Assembly (NCBI RefSeq): GCF_902832885.1
Contig: NZ_CADFDK010000002.1
Span: 310,001-374,000, forward strand
DNA length: 64,000 bases
DNA from: Burkholderia seminalis DSM 23518
GTDB lineage: Bacteria; Pseudomonadota; Gammaproteobacteria; Burkholderiales; Burkholderiaceae
Direction: 5' to 3'
The notes beneath the pieces are model-generated. The model did no database searches. It had not been told where the DNA came from and saw only the letters and a program-made list of their open reading frames with translations. A program made the position numbers and the translations under genes. Below, in pieces: positions 25,882 to 34,234 of the stretch; position 1 is the first letter of the stretch, and every line of letters starts with the position of its first letter.

Positions 25882-26523
25882 ATCCGCCCGGAAATGCCGG
25901 CCGGATATCGGGTAAATAATGCCGTCGAATCGAATTGAAATTAACGGAGTCGGTATTTTATGGACGATGCGGTACGTATCGGCATGGCGATTGAAGAAAG
26001 GTTGAAGCGAATCGAATCCCGGCGTGAGGGGTGAAGGTTGCCGTGCGGTATTAATCGATCACGGATAATAAAAATGAAAGAAAAATCCTGTCGATCTGAA
26101 GGTTTCGTCATCGTCGAGTCAATGCAGGCCGGGCTTCCGGGTTATACGAGAAAAGTAAAATATTCGGCCCGGTATTGCCGATAAAGCGCAGCTTGCACGA
26201 ATAATTCCGTTTTCTTTCAAATGCCAGACACTGTCCGCCCTTCGCATCATTGCGGGATTTTTAATATCCGAATGATCTTTGACAACGCGGCGCAGCACCG
26301 CCTATTTTGTCGATGTCGTAAATTTCGGTAATCAGAATAGAAGTCCAAACTGCAGGGGGCGGTTCAAGCACGATTCTCGCCAGCAGTTTGCTGTGTCTGT
26401 ATCACGTTCAGTCTCTTGAAGCAGTCCGATCCCAACCGCCTTTTGCGCGAGTGGCGGGTGTTGCTGCGCGTCTCGTCGGCGAAGGCGGCCTTTGTGAAGC
26501 GGTATCCGAACCAAAGGACAGAG
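25882..26523. other. AT-rich intergenic region, no convincing gene
   Basis: The base composition falls well below that of the flanks. One possible 24-codon frame starts at ATG 25960 (MDDAVRIGMAIEERLKRIES, stop 26034) behind a GGAG, but its support is weak. The rest is likely the promoter and leader of the S10 peptidase gene or old insertion debris. Confidence 0.35.
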
Positions 26524-28371
26524 ATGAAACCAGACAGGAGCTGTACCGGCAGCCGCCGTGCTCGTCACGGCCGGATGGCCGGGCTGGGCGTAGTGACCGT
26601 CATGACACTGGCGCTCGCGGCCTGCGGCGGCGACGATTCGTCGTCCGTCGGCGCGTCGAGCCTCGCGCAGGCCACGGCGAGCCAGCAGGCCAGCGCGCAA
26701 GCGGCCGGCAATCAGGCGCCGGCGGCCAACCAGCCGTACATCGACCCCGTCGCCTACTCGATGAACGCGACCGACGGTCTCGCCGCGGCGCAGGTATCCG
26801 AGAAAGCGGCCGTCATGCATTACCAGTGGAAATCCGGCGGCACGACGGTCAACTACACGACGACCACCGGCCACCTGACCGCGCAGGATGCGAACGGCAA
26901 TGCGGAAGCGTCGATGTCGTACGTCGCGTACACCGCGCCGAGCACCAACGGCAAGCCGCGCCCCGTCACGTTCGTCTATAACGGCGGCCCCGGCTCGTCG
27001 TCGATCTGGCTGCGGCTCGGCTCGTTCGCGCCGACACGGGTGGCCACGCCCGATCCCGGGTTCGGCACCACCTGGCCGAACTATCCGCTCGTCGACAATG
27101 CCGAGAGCCTGATCGACACCACCGACCTCGTGTTCATCGACCCGCCCGGAACGGGGCTGTCGGAAGCCGTGTTGCCGAACACCAACCAGAAGTACTGGGG
27201 TTCCGATGCGGACGTGAACATCATGCGCGATTTCATCCAGCGCTACCTGAACGTCAACAGTCGCGGCACGTCGCCGATTTATCTGTACGGCGAATCGTAC
27301 GGCACGCCGCGTACCGACATGCTGGCGCTCGCGCTCGAATCGGCCGGCGTGCACCTGACGGGCATCGTGCTGCAGTCAGCCATCCTGAACTACTTCGCGG
27401 ATGCGGTGGAAGCGGTGGCGATCACGCAGTCGACGGAAGGGCTGCTGCTCGAAACCGATACGGTGGCCGGTTACCTGCCGGGCTATGCGGCGGTCGCGGC
27501 GTATTTCAACCAGGTCTCGCCGGCGCCGGTGAACCAGGGGTTGTACGCACTGCAGACGGAACTGTTCACGACGCTGATTTACAACCAGCTGCAGAAGTAC
27601 TCGCAGTCGTGGGTGTTGAGCCAGCTCGGCATTCCGGATGCGCTCGGCACGCCGGTGTTCCCGAGCGATGCGACGCTCAGGCTGTGGTCGATCCCGTCGA
27701 GCCTCACGCAACAGGCGCTGCGCGGCTACTTCAACGCGAATCCGTTCGGCACGAGCCTGCTGCCCGGCACGACGATCGGCCGGTATGACGGACGCGTGTC
27801 GTTGCCGAATTCCGATCCGCGGCTGCAGAATGACGGCGACCCGTCCGACATCCTGATCTCGCAGCCGTTCACGAACGCGCTCGCGACGCAGATGCCGGAT
27901 TACCTCGGCTACTCCGCGCCGAACGCGACGTACCTGCCGCTGAACGACAACATCATCGGCGTATGGGACTTCTCGCACGACGGCCAGCCGATGCCCGACA
28001 CGATCCCCGATCTGCTCGGTGCGCTGCAGTTGAACCCGAAGCTTCGCGTGCTCGCGGAGAATGGCTATCACGATCTCGCGACGCCGTTCTTCAACACCGA
28101 GAAGCAACTCGCGCGGTTGCAGACGGTGAAGGGCCTCAATCCGAAGCTGCAGGTGAACTTTTTCCAGGGTGGCCACATGATCTACCTGGACGACGTCGCC
28201 CGGCCGGAGATGAAGCGGGACCTGAAGACGTTCTACAAGGGCGCGCGGATTCCGACGGCGCTGACGCTGCACACGCTGCCGCCGCCGTGGCCGGACGAGA
28301 ATCCGCCGAGCGTGCCGACCGGCAGCGTCCCGGGCGCGACGGCCGGAACGACGCTGGCGGCGGCGCCCTGA
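26524..28371 (+). CDS. S10 serine carboxypeptidase-like lipoprotein
   Basis: A 615-residue product: the signal ends in LALAACGG, a lipobox. The catalytic set of the S10 family is visible: the oxyanion motif YNGGPGSSSIWLRLGSFAP, nucleophile Ser in YGESYGTPRTDM (about residue 258), Asp in GYHDLATPF (about 516) and His in FFQGGHMIYLD (about 550). S10 enzymes remove C-terminal residues from peptides, usually at acid pH. Anchoring in the envelope suggests peptide scavenging. AAGGA at 26514-26518 supports the ATG; the upstream frame extension is not needed. Confidence 0.88.
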   Translation: MKPDRSCTGSRRARHGRMAGLGVVTVMTLALAACGGDDSSSVGASSLAQATASQQASAQAAGNQAPAANQPYIDPVAYSMNATDGLAAAQVSEKAAVMHYQWKSGGTTVNYTTTTGHLTAQDANGNAEASMSYVAYTAPSTNGKPRPVTFVYNGGPGSSSIWLRLGSFAPTRVATPDPGFGTTWPNYPLVDNAESLIDTTDLVFIDPPGTGLSEAVLPNTNQKYWGSDADVNIMRDFIQRYLNVNSRGTSPIYLYGESYGTPRTDMLALALESAGVHLTGIVLQSAILNYFADAVEAVAITQSTEGLLLETDTVAGYLPGYAAVAAYFNQVSPAPVNQGLYALQTELFTTLIYNQLQKYSQSWVLSQLGIPDALGTPVFPSDATLRLWSIPSSLTQQALRGYFNANPFGTSLLPGTTIGRYDGRVSLPNSDPRLQNDGDPSDILISQPFTNALATQMPDYLGYSAPNATYLPLNDNIIGVWDFSHDGQPMPDTIPDLLGALQLNPKLRVLAENGYHDLATPFFNTEKQLARLQTVKGLNPKLQVNFFQGGHMIYLDDVARPEMKRDLKTFYKGARIPTALTLHTLPPPWPDENPPSVPTGSVPGATAGTTLAAAP

Positions 28372-28426
28372 GCGACGGACCCCTTGTCAAAGGAACCCTC
28401 TATTCATCCATTGAATGCGAGTGATC

Positions 28427-28846
28427 ATGTCCCTAATCAAATTGATGCGGCGTATGTCTCCGTTGATCGTCCTCGGTGCCGTGACGAGCAGTGCCTATGC
28501 GTTGCCGCCGCAAGCGGTGGCGCCGGTGAAGCTGCCGCACGGCGGGCGCGGCGTCGACGGCCCGTTCTTTCCCGCCACGCGGGCGGCGCCGGTGTTGCCG
28601 TCGACCGGCGCGGCGCTGCAGCAGCAGGCGCAGCAGCGCGTCGACGCAAGGCTTGGCGGCAATACCGTGCTGAGCAACGGCGCGGCCGTGACGAAGGCGC
28701 AGGCGCAGAGCAGCGGCCTGGGTTTCGTGTCGAAGCACTTCGACGAGATCGATGCGAAGCACACCGGGCGTGTGACGATGAGCGACGTGCGGCAGTTCAT
28801 CCAGCAGCGGCAGGTGCAGGCGCAGCAGGAACAGCAGGACGAGTGA
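28427..28846 (+). CDS. secreted protein with a single EF-hand-like motif
   Basis: A 139-residue product: signal peptide ending SSAYA, a Pro-rich mature start, then a helix and FDEIDAKHTGRVTMSDVRQFI, which reads as one EF-hand (DxxxxxGxVxxxD), and a Gln-rich tail. Calcium binding is plausible but unproven, because some loop positions are not ideal. It follows the S10 gene by 55 bp in the same direction and may share its transcript. ATG 28415 is an alternative start. Confidence 0.65.
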   Translation: MSLIKLMRRMSPLIVLGAVTSSAYALPPQAVAPVKLPHGGRGVDGPFFPATRAAPVLPSTGAALQQQAQQRVDARLGGNTVLSNGAAVTKAQAQSSGLGFVSKHFDEIDAKHTGRVTMSDVRQFIQQRQVQAQQEQQDE

Positions 28847-28869
28847 CGTAGCAGGCAGCGCGGCGGCCG

Positions 28870-29169
28870 GTGCGATGGAGAATCGCATCGGCCGCCGAAT
28901 CTTCGGTAGCGCGCGTGCGGGATCGTCCGGCTTTATCAGATTTCGGCGGCGTAGTGAAAATCCGGAAGCGTGCGCCGGATGCGAGCAGCGTCGCATTCGC
29001 GCAAGGGTGGGACGCACACGACGTGCGCAGCGGCGTGTCCGGCGAGAAGGTGCTCGTGCATGCGCAACGCGGCACGCAGCGCTATGAGTACGCGACGTTT
29101 CAGGCGAACGACGATCCCGCGCTGAAACTGGCGATCTACACGCCGATGAATGACGGAGAAGGGGGCTGA
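28870..29169 (+). CDS. hypothetical small protein
   Basis: A frame of up to 99 residues with a plausible soluble C-terminal part (SGEKVLVHAQRGTQRYEYAT onwards). The start is unsure: GTG 28870, 28915 or 28954. No domain is recognised. Codon use looks like real coding sequence and no stronger frame competes, so a gene of 70-99 codons is likely. Confidence 0.45.
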   Translation: MRWRIASAAESSVARVRDRPALSDFGGVVKIRKRAPDASSVAFAQGWDAHDVRSGVSGEKVLVHAQRGTQRYEYATFQANDDPALKLAIYTPMNDGEGG

Positions 29170-29265
29170 TGCTGCGTCGGCCGGCATCACCTCGCGGTCA
29201 TGCAACGCAGCATCGGCTTCGTGCGTGAACGCGGGTGACGCGGTATAGCGGGGACGTGCGCGGGT

Positions 29266-30744
29266 TCAGGCCGTGCGTCGCGCGGACAGGCGATTCCACA
29301 ACAGGCCGGAGCGGCTGCCGCTTCGGCAATACGCGAGCACCGGCTTCTGCAGCGTGTCGACCAGTGCGCCGAACGCGTCGATCTCCGCGTCGCCGATCTG
29401 GTCGCGCTCGACCGGCAGGTAGCGTGCCTCGAGGCCCAGTTCGCGGGCGGCGGCGGCGATCTCGTCGAACGCCGGCTGATCGTCGCCTTCGCCGTCGGGC
29501 CGGTTGCAGATGACCGAGCGGAAGCCGGCATTGCGGATCGCCTTCAGGTCGGCCGGCGTGATCTGGCGCGACGCGGAGAACCCGTTCGCCGCCGTCGCGC
29601 GGCACTGCTCGATCGCCTTGCGGAAACACGCGATCGCGAAGTCGACGTCCTGCTCCGTCGTGAAGCGGCCGAAGCTGATGCGCACCGTGCGGCCGGCCGT
29701 TTCCGCATCGAGGCCGAGCGCGGTGAGCACGTGCGACGGTGCGCCGCTGGTCGAGTTGCACGCGGAGGTCGACGAGACGGCGAGCGCTTCGCCGAGCATG
29801 AACGGGAAGAAGCCCGGGGCGTTCACGGTCAGGCTCAGCGTATGCGGGATGCGGCGTGCGGCGGCTGCATTCTGCGTGACGTCGCCGAGCGCGAGCAGCG
29901 CGTCGGTCAGGCGTGCGCCGAGCGCGGCGATCCGTGCGGTTTCGCCGTCGAGCTTGACGGCGGCGAGTGCGCATGCGACACCCATGCCGACGATCTGATG
30001 CGTCGCGAGCGTGCCCGAGCGCAACCCGCGCTCGTGACCGCCGCCGTGAATCTGCGGTGCGATGCGATCGGCGATCTCGCGGCGCACGAACAGCGCGCCG
30101 ATACCCTTGGGCCCGTAAACCTTGTGCGCCGACATCGACATCATGTCGATGCCGAGCGCGCGCACGTCGATCGGCGTCTTGCCGAGCGCCTGCGCGGCGT
30201 CGACGTGGAGCAGCGCGCCCGCGGCGTGCACGAGGCGGGCGATCGCGCCGATGTCGGTCAGCGTGCCGATCTCGTTGTTCACGAGCATCAGCGACACGAG
30301 GCCCGTCTCGGGGCCGATGGCGGCCGCCACCGCGTCGGCGGTGATCTCGCCGTCGCGCGTGGGCGTCAGGAACGTGACCTGCGAGCCGTGCTTCGCCAGG
30401 CTGGCCATCGTGTCGAGGATGGCCTTGTGCTCGATGCGGCTCGTGATCAGGTGGCGCTTGCCGGCCGCGTTTTCCGCATAGCCTTTCAGCGCGAGGTTGT
30501 TCGATTCGGTGGCACCCGACGTCCAGACGATCTCGTCGGCATCCGCGCCGATCAGTGCGGCGACTTGCGCGCGTGCGTGCTCGACCTTGTCTTTCGCCAG
30601 CCGGCCGGCGGCGTGCGAGCTCGACGCGGGGTTGCCGAAGATGCCGTCGAAGCCGAGGCAGGCCGTCATCGCGTCGATCACGCGCGGATCGGCCGGCGTC
30701 GTGGCGGCGTAGTCGAGGTAGTGCAGCGGGTGGGTGTCGCTCAT
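29266..30744 (-). CDS. cysteine desulfurase fused to a TIGR01244/Blh-type rhodanese-phosphatase-like domain
   Basis: A 492-residue fusion. Residues 1-385 form a class V aminotransferase-fold cysteine desulfurase: PLP lysine Lys208 in SAHKVYGPKG, His104-type region SRIEHKAI, and sulfur-accepting Cys329 in SSTSACNSTSG. Residues about 393-492 form a second domain with ITPADLKAIRNAGFRSVICN and YCRSGSRSGLLW (Cys473), the loop of the TIGR01244/Blh family of PTP-fold sulfurtransferases. The desulfurase frees sulfur from cysteine as persulfide; the second Cys could accept it. The start at 30744 is the natural one (MSDTHPLHYLDYAATTPADP). Confidence 0.88.
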   Translation of the reverse strand: MSDTHPLHYLDYAATTPADPRVIDAMTACLGFDGIFGNPASSSHAAGRLAKDKVEHARAQVAALIGADADEIVWTSGATESNNLALKGYAENAAGKRHLITSRIEHKAILDTMASLAKHGSQVTFLTPTRDGEITADAVAAAIGPETGLVSLMLVNNEIGTLTDIGAIARLVHAAGALLHVDAAQALGKTPIDVRALGIDMMSMSAHKVYGPKGIGALFVRREIADRIAPQIHGGGHERGLRSGTLATHQIVGMGVACALAAVKLDGETARIAALGARLTDALLALGDVTQNAAAARRIPHTLSLTVNAPGFFPFMLGEALAVSSTSACNSTSGAPSHVLTALGLDAETAGRTVRISFGRFTTEQDVDFAIACFRKAIEQCRATAANGFSASRQITPADLKAIRNAGFRSVICNRPDGEGDDQPAFDEIAAAARELGLEARYLPVERDQIGDAEIDAFGALVDTLQKPVLAYCRSGSRSGLLWNRLSARRTA

Positions 30745-30858
30745 TTCCGTCTCTTGCTCATTGCATGGTGACGGAAATGATACGGGGGACAGAAGGGAAA
30801 AAGGATCCAAAGTTGGCTGGTAATTCGGCCTGATATGAAATGACGTTTTATCCTGATG

Positions 30859-30876
30859 CCAAATTGGGGAATTTGG
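30859..30876. promoter_or_regulatory. inverted repeat in the divergent spacer
   Basis: CCAAATT-GGGG-AATTTGG is a perfect 7-bp inverted repeat about 115 bp upstream of the desulfurase gene. It may be an operator. The remaining spacer (30745-31066) shows nothing else. Confidence 0.3.
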
Positions 30877-31066
30877 TTCTCATTCGATGCGAGGGCCTTT
30901 CTGTCCGGATGAGACGCGCGCCCTCCCGCGTTCCCGGGTGGTGCTGTATCCGGGCGCTTGCAAGTCCATGAGGGATTCCCCGATGCGGCGCGCGTGAGCG
31001 CCGCTTCAACACGGCGTCGACGCGCGCGACGCTTCCCTGCCGGTCCTTCCTGCCCGCCGTTCCCGA

Positions 31067-31083
31067 TTATTTGCGTTTCGCGA
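31067..31083. promoter_or_regulatory. candidate LysR-type operator, copy 1 (MFS promoter)
   Basis: ATTTGCGTTTCGCGAAT, about 200 bp before the MFS start. Its exact reverse complement occurs at 33600-33616 ahead of the dioxygenase operon. A T-N11-A core is present, as expected for LysR-family sites. Confidence 0.6.
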
Positions 31084-31286
31084 ATGGCGCGTTCGCCGGT
31101 TGTTCCATACCCGATTCGCGGCCATACCCCTATCGTGGCGACGTCGGCCGGGCGAATTCGACGCGTCGAATCCGGACGCCAGCCGGCACTTCATTGCGAT
31201 TCGCATCGCACACAAAAACCATCGGACCGGACCCACGCGCAGGCGCTGCGGCGCGCGCGGGCGAACCGGCGTCCACGGAGACGGAC

Positions 31287-32540
31287 ATGAAAGCAAACGA
31301 GTGGGATACCGCATACGAGTGGAGGGCAGTCACGCTGCTGGCGCTCGGTTTCGGGCTGGTCGGCCTCGACCGCTGGCTCATCGCGCCGCTGTTTCCTTCG
31401 ATCATGAAGGACCTGAACCTGACCGCGCAGGACGTCGGCAACTGCATCGGCGTGCTCGGCCTGTCGTGGGGCATCTTCGCGGCGCTGATGGGCGGCATCT
31501 CCGACAAGATCGGCCGCAGGAAGGTGCTGATTCCGGCCATCATCGCGTTCTCGCTGCTGTCGGGGTTCTCGGGGCTCGCGGGCGGGCTGCTCGGCCTGAT
31601 GGCGATTCGCGGGCTGATGGGCGTCGCGGAAGGCTCGTTCTGCCCGACCAGCTTCGCGGCGACGGCCGATGCGTCGCATCCGCGGCGGCGCGGCCTGAAC
31701 CTCGGGCTGCAGCAAAGCGGTTTCGCGTTGTTCGGTCTCGCGCTGTCGCCGATCATCGCCACGCAGCTGCTCGGCTTCGTGTCGTGGCGCTGGGTCTTTG
31801 CGCTGGTGGCCGTGCCCGGCCTGGTGCTCGGCGCGATCATGTTCTTCGTGATTCGCGAGCCGAAGGTGGTAAAGGAAGTCGCCGCGGAACGTGCGCCGGC
31901 GTCGCTCGGCCATGTACTCAAGAGCCGCAACATCCTCGTCGCGATGGCCGCACTGTGCTGCGCGATGACGGGCGTCTTCGTGCTCGGCGCGCTGCTGCCG
32001 CTGTACCTGACCGATTACCTGGCGCTCGGTACGCAGAAGATGGGCCTCGTCGTCTCGGCGATCGGCTTCGGCGGTTTTCTCGGGCAGTTCGGGTTGCCGG
32101 GTCTTTCCGATCTGGTCGGCCGCCGCATCGCGAGCATCGTCGGTTTCGCGGGAACGGCCGCGATGCTCTACCTCTTCCGTGGTCTCGGCCCGCAGCCGCT
32201 CGCGCTGTTCGGCGTGCTGTTCGTCGCATCGTTCTTCACGCTCGGGCTGGTGTCGCTGCTGTCCGGCCCGGTCGCGACCGAAGCCGCACCGGTCGGCCTC
32301 GTGTCGACGTCCATCGGCGTGGTGGTCGGCGTCGGCGAGATCTTCGGCGGCGGCATCGCGCCGGCGCTGGGCGGTTATGTCGCCGCACACTTTGGCATCC
32401 AGAACATTCTGTGGTTGCCGATGTGCGCGGTCCTGCTCGGTATCGTGGTCAGTCTGCTGTTGAAGGAAACCGCGCCGGCCGTGTTGCAGCGCCGCGCGGT
32501 CGTGCCGCCGGAGCTGGCGGCCGGAGAGCAATCGCGGTAA
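31287..32540 (+). CDS. MFS transporter of the hydroquinone cluster
   Basis: A 417-residue inner-membrane transporter with 12 helices. The MFS loop 2-3 motif is GGISDKIGRRKVL, repeated in the second half as GLSDLVGRRIASI. TM1 reads LGFGLVGLDRWLIAPLFPSI, similar to aromatic-acid/H+ symporters. It precedes the LysR gene and the hydroquinone genes and shares with them a 17-bp element, so it probably imports the aromatic substrate or a precursor. GGAG at 31277-31280 supports ATG 31287. Confidence 0.87.
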   Translation: MKANEWDTAYEWRAVTLLALGFGLVGLDRWLIAPLFPSIMKDLNLTAQDVGNCIGVLGLSWGIFAALMGGISDKIGRRKVLIPAIIAFSLLSGFSGLAGGLLGLMAIRGLMGVAEGSFCPTSFAATADASHPRRRGLNLGLQQSGFALFGLALSPIIATQLLGFVSWRWVFALVAVPGLVLGAIMFFVIREPKVVKEVAAERAPASLGHVLKSRNILVAMAALCCAMTGVFVLGALLPLYLTDYLALGTQKMGLVVSAIGFGGFLGQFGLPGLSDLVGRRIASIVGFAGTAAMLYLFRGLGPQPLALFGVLFVASFFTLGLVSLLSGPVATEAAPVGLVSTSIGVVVGVGEIFGGGIAPALGGYVAAHFGIQNILWLPMCAVLLGIVVSLLLKETAPAVLQRRAVVPPELAAGEQSR

Positions 32541-32580
32541 CGCGCGGTGCGCCGCGCAATTGACATCGATTCGGCGACAC

Positions 32581-32596
32581 TGTGACGCTTTTCACA
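32581..32596. promoter_or_regulatory. CRP-like palindrome upstream of the LysR gene
   Basis: TGTGACGCTTTTCACA matches TGTGA-N6-TCACA exactly. A TTGACA at 32560-32565 lies just upstream, without a good -10. The site could let a CRP/FNR-family protein tune the regulator gene. Confidence 0.45.
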
Positions 32597-32657
32597 TGAC
32601 ACAGCCCGATTCCCGCGCGGGTAGACTGCCGGTTTCGCTGTCGAAAAAGGGCGCGGT

Positions 32658-33587
32658 ATGGACCGGTTCCTGAGCATCGAGGCATTCGTGAGAGTGGCCG
32701 AGGCGAGCAGCTTCGCGGAGGCCGCGCGGCAGCTGGGTGTGACGAGTTCGGTCGTGACGAATCGCATCCAGCAGCTCGAGAAGTTCGTCAACGCGCCGTT
32801 GTTCCATCGCAGCACGCGCCACGTGCGCCTGTCGGACGTGGGCGAGACGTTCTATCGCGAGTGCGCGGAGGTGGTCGGGCGCGTCAACGAGCTGACGGAC
32901 CAGATGCGCGAGCTTCGCGCGACGCCGACCGGGCGGCTGCGTATCCAGATGCTGCCCGGCTTCGCGCTCGATCACTTCGGCGCGCCGCTGGCGGCCTTCA
33001 ATCAGCGCTACCCGGGCATCCAGCTCGACATCATCGTCAACGACCGTGTGGTCGACCCTGTCGAAGAAGGGTTCGACATCGCGTTCCAGATCTTCCCGCC
33101 GATTTCCGAATCGCTGATCGAGCGACGGCTGTTCACGGTCCGGCGTCTCTTTTGCGCGGCACCCGCCTACGTCGACGCGCATGGTGCGCCACAACATCCG
33201 CGCGAATTGCTGCAGCACACGACGGCGCTGTATTCGGGCTATCCGTCACGTAACCGCTGGACCATGACGCGCGGCGACGAGGTCGTCGAAATGGAGCTGC
33301 CGGGCATGATCCGCTCGAACTCCGTCCACCTGCTGCGCGAATACGCGCTGACCGGCGGCGGGGTCGTCTGTTTGCCGACGCTCGTGGCGAGCGACGCGCT
33401 CGTCGCGGGCCGCCTGGTACCGATCCTCACCGACTACCAGCTCGCGCCGCTGAGCTTCGCCGCCGTTTATCCCGCAACGCAGCGACAGGCGCTGAAGGTC
33501 AAGGCGCTGGTCGAATTCCTCGCCGAATACATCGGCGACGAATCGCCGTGGGATCTCCCGCTGCTGGCGCGCGGCTGGGTGCGTTGA
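32658..33587 (+). CDS. LysR-family transcriptional regulator of the hydroquinone cluster
   Basis: A 309-residue LysR regulator. The N-terminal winged helix contains ASSFAEAARQLGVTSSVVTN and RHVRLSDVGETFYREC. The effector-binding domain runs from about residue 90. The effector is probably hydroquinone or a pathway intermediate. It lies between the MFS and dioxygenase genes, and the same 17-bp element flanks it on both sides, ahead of each transcription unit. Unusually for the family, it is not divergent from its targets. Confidence 0.92.
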   Translation: MDRFLSIEAFVRVAEASSFAEAARQLGVTSSVVTNRIQQLEKFVNAPLFHRSTRHVRLSDVGETFYRECAEVVGRVNELTDQMRELRATPTGRLRIQMLPGFALDHFGAPLAAFNQRYPGIQLDIIVNDRVVDPVEEGFDIAFQIFPPISESLIERRLFTVRRLFCAAPAYVDAHGAPQHPRELLQHTTALYSGYPSRNRWTMTRGDEVVEMELPGMIRSNSVHLLREYALTGGGVVCLPTLVASDALVAGRLVPILTDYQLAPLSFAAVYPATQRQALKVKALVEFLAEYIGDESPWDLPLLARGWVR

Positions 33588-33599
33588 GCCGCGCGGATT

Positions 33600-33616
33600 A
33601 TTCGCGAAACGCAAAT
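33600..33616. promoter_or_regulatory. candidate LysR-type operator, copy 2 (dioxygenase promoter)
   Basis: ATTCGCGAAACGCAAAT is the exact reverse complement of the element at 31067-31083. A TTGTTG (33639-33644) and TAGAGT (33662-33667) with 17-bp spacing follow, which puts the element's centre near -65, the usual LysR recognition-site position. Confidence 0.65.
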
Positions 33617-33702
33617 GCCGTAATCGCCGTCCGTTGCCTTGTTGCTGCAGTGCGTTGCCCCTAGAGTGGAATCCAACAAGCGGTTCAACTCAGGAGACAG
33701 CA

Positions 33703-34197
33703 ATGACCAGCACGGCATTCCACACCGTCTTCGGCTCGCTCGACGGTTACCGGAAGGGCGAGATCGAAATCACCAGCGGCAGCGCGCAGCACTACGCCTT
33801 CTCGAACGTCTTCGAGGTGGCATCGAAGTCGGCCCCTTATGAAAAGGTCGTCGCCGGCAAGAATCTCGAATACGTGATCGAAGTGTTGAGGACCGACGGC
33901 CAGTCGCCGTGGTTCGCCTGTGCGCACGACGAGTTCACGATCCAGATGGACGGCGAAGTCCGGATCGATTTCATCAAGCTCGACCACCCGCCGAGATCGG
34001 GCCGCGGCACCGTGAGCGCCGGCCCGCAGCCGGCCGGCCGGAACATGGGGTACGTCGTGTTGCGCCAGGGCCATCAGGCGCTGCTGCCGGCCGGCTGCGC
34101 GTATCGCTTCACCGCGAGCCGGCCGGGCGTCGCGCTCGTGCAGACCGTCCTCGGCGAACTGTCCGTCGAGAAGTGGGCCGAGATCTGCCTGCACTGA
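33703..34197 (+). CDS. hapC: hydroquinone 1,2-dioxygenase small subunit (HapC/PnpC1-like)
   Basis: A 164-residue cupin-fold small subunit of the two-component Fe(II) hydroquinone dioxygenase (HapCD/PnpCD/MnpC). It has the characteristic start HTVFGSLDGYRKGEIEI and NVFEVASKSAPYEKV. The partner large subunit follows after 37 bp. The complex opens the hydroquinone ring to 4-hydroxymuconic semialdehyde. The small subunit lacks the iron ligands and stabilises the complex. Confidence 0.9.
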   Translation: MTSTAFHTVFGSLDGYRKGEIEITSGSAQHYAFSNVFEVASKSAPYEKVVAGKNLEYVIEVLRTDGQSPWFACAHDEFTIQMDGEVRIDFIKLDHPPRSGRGTVSAGPQPAGRNMGYVVLRQGHQALLPAGCAYRFTASRPGVALVQTVLGELSVEKWAEICLH

Positions 34198-34234
34198 CCT
34201 TCCGACCTCATTCGACTATTCCAGGAGACACGTT

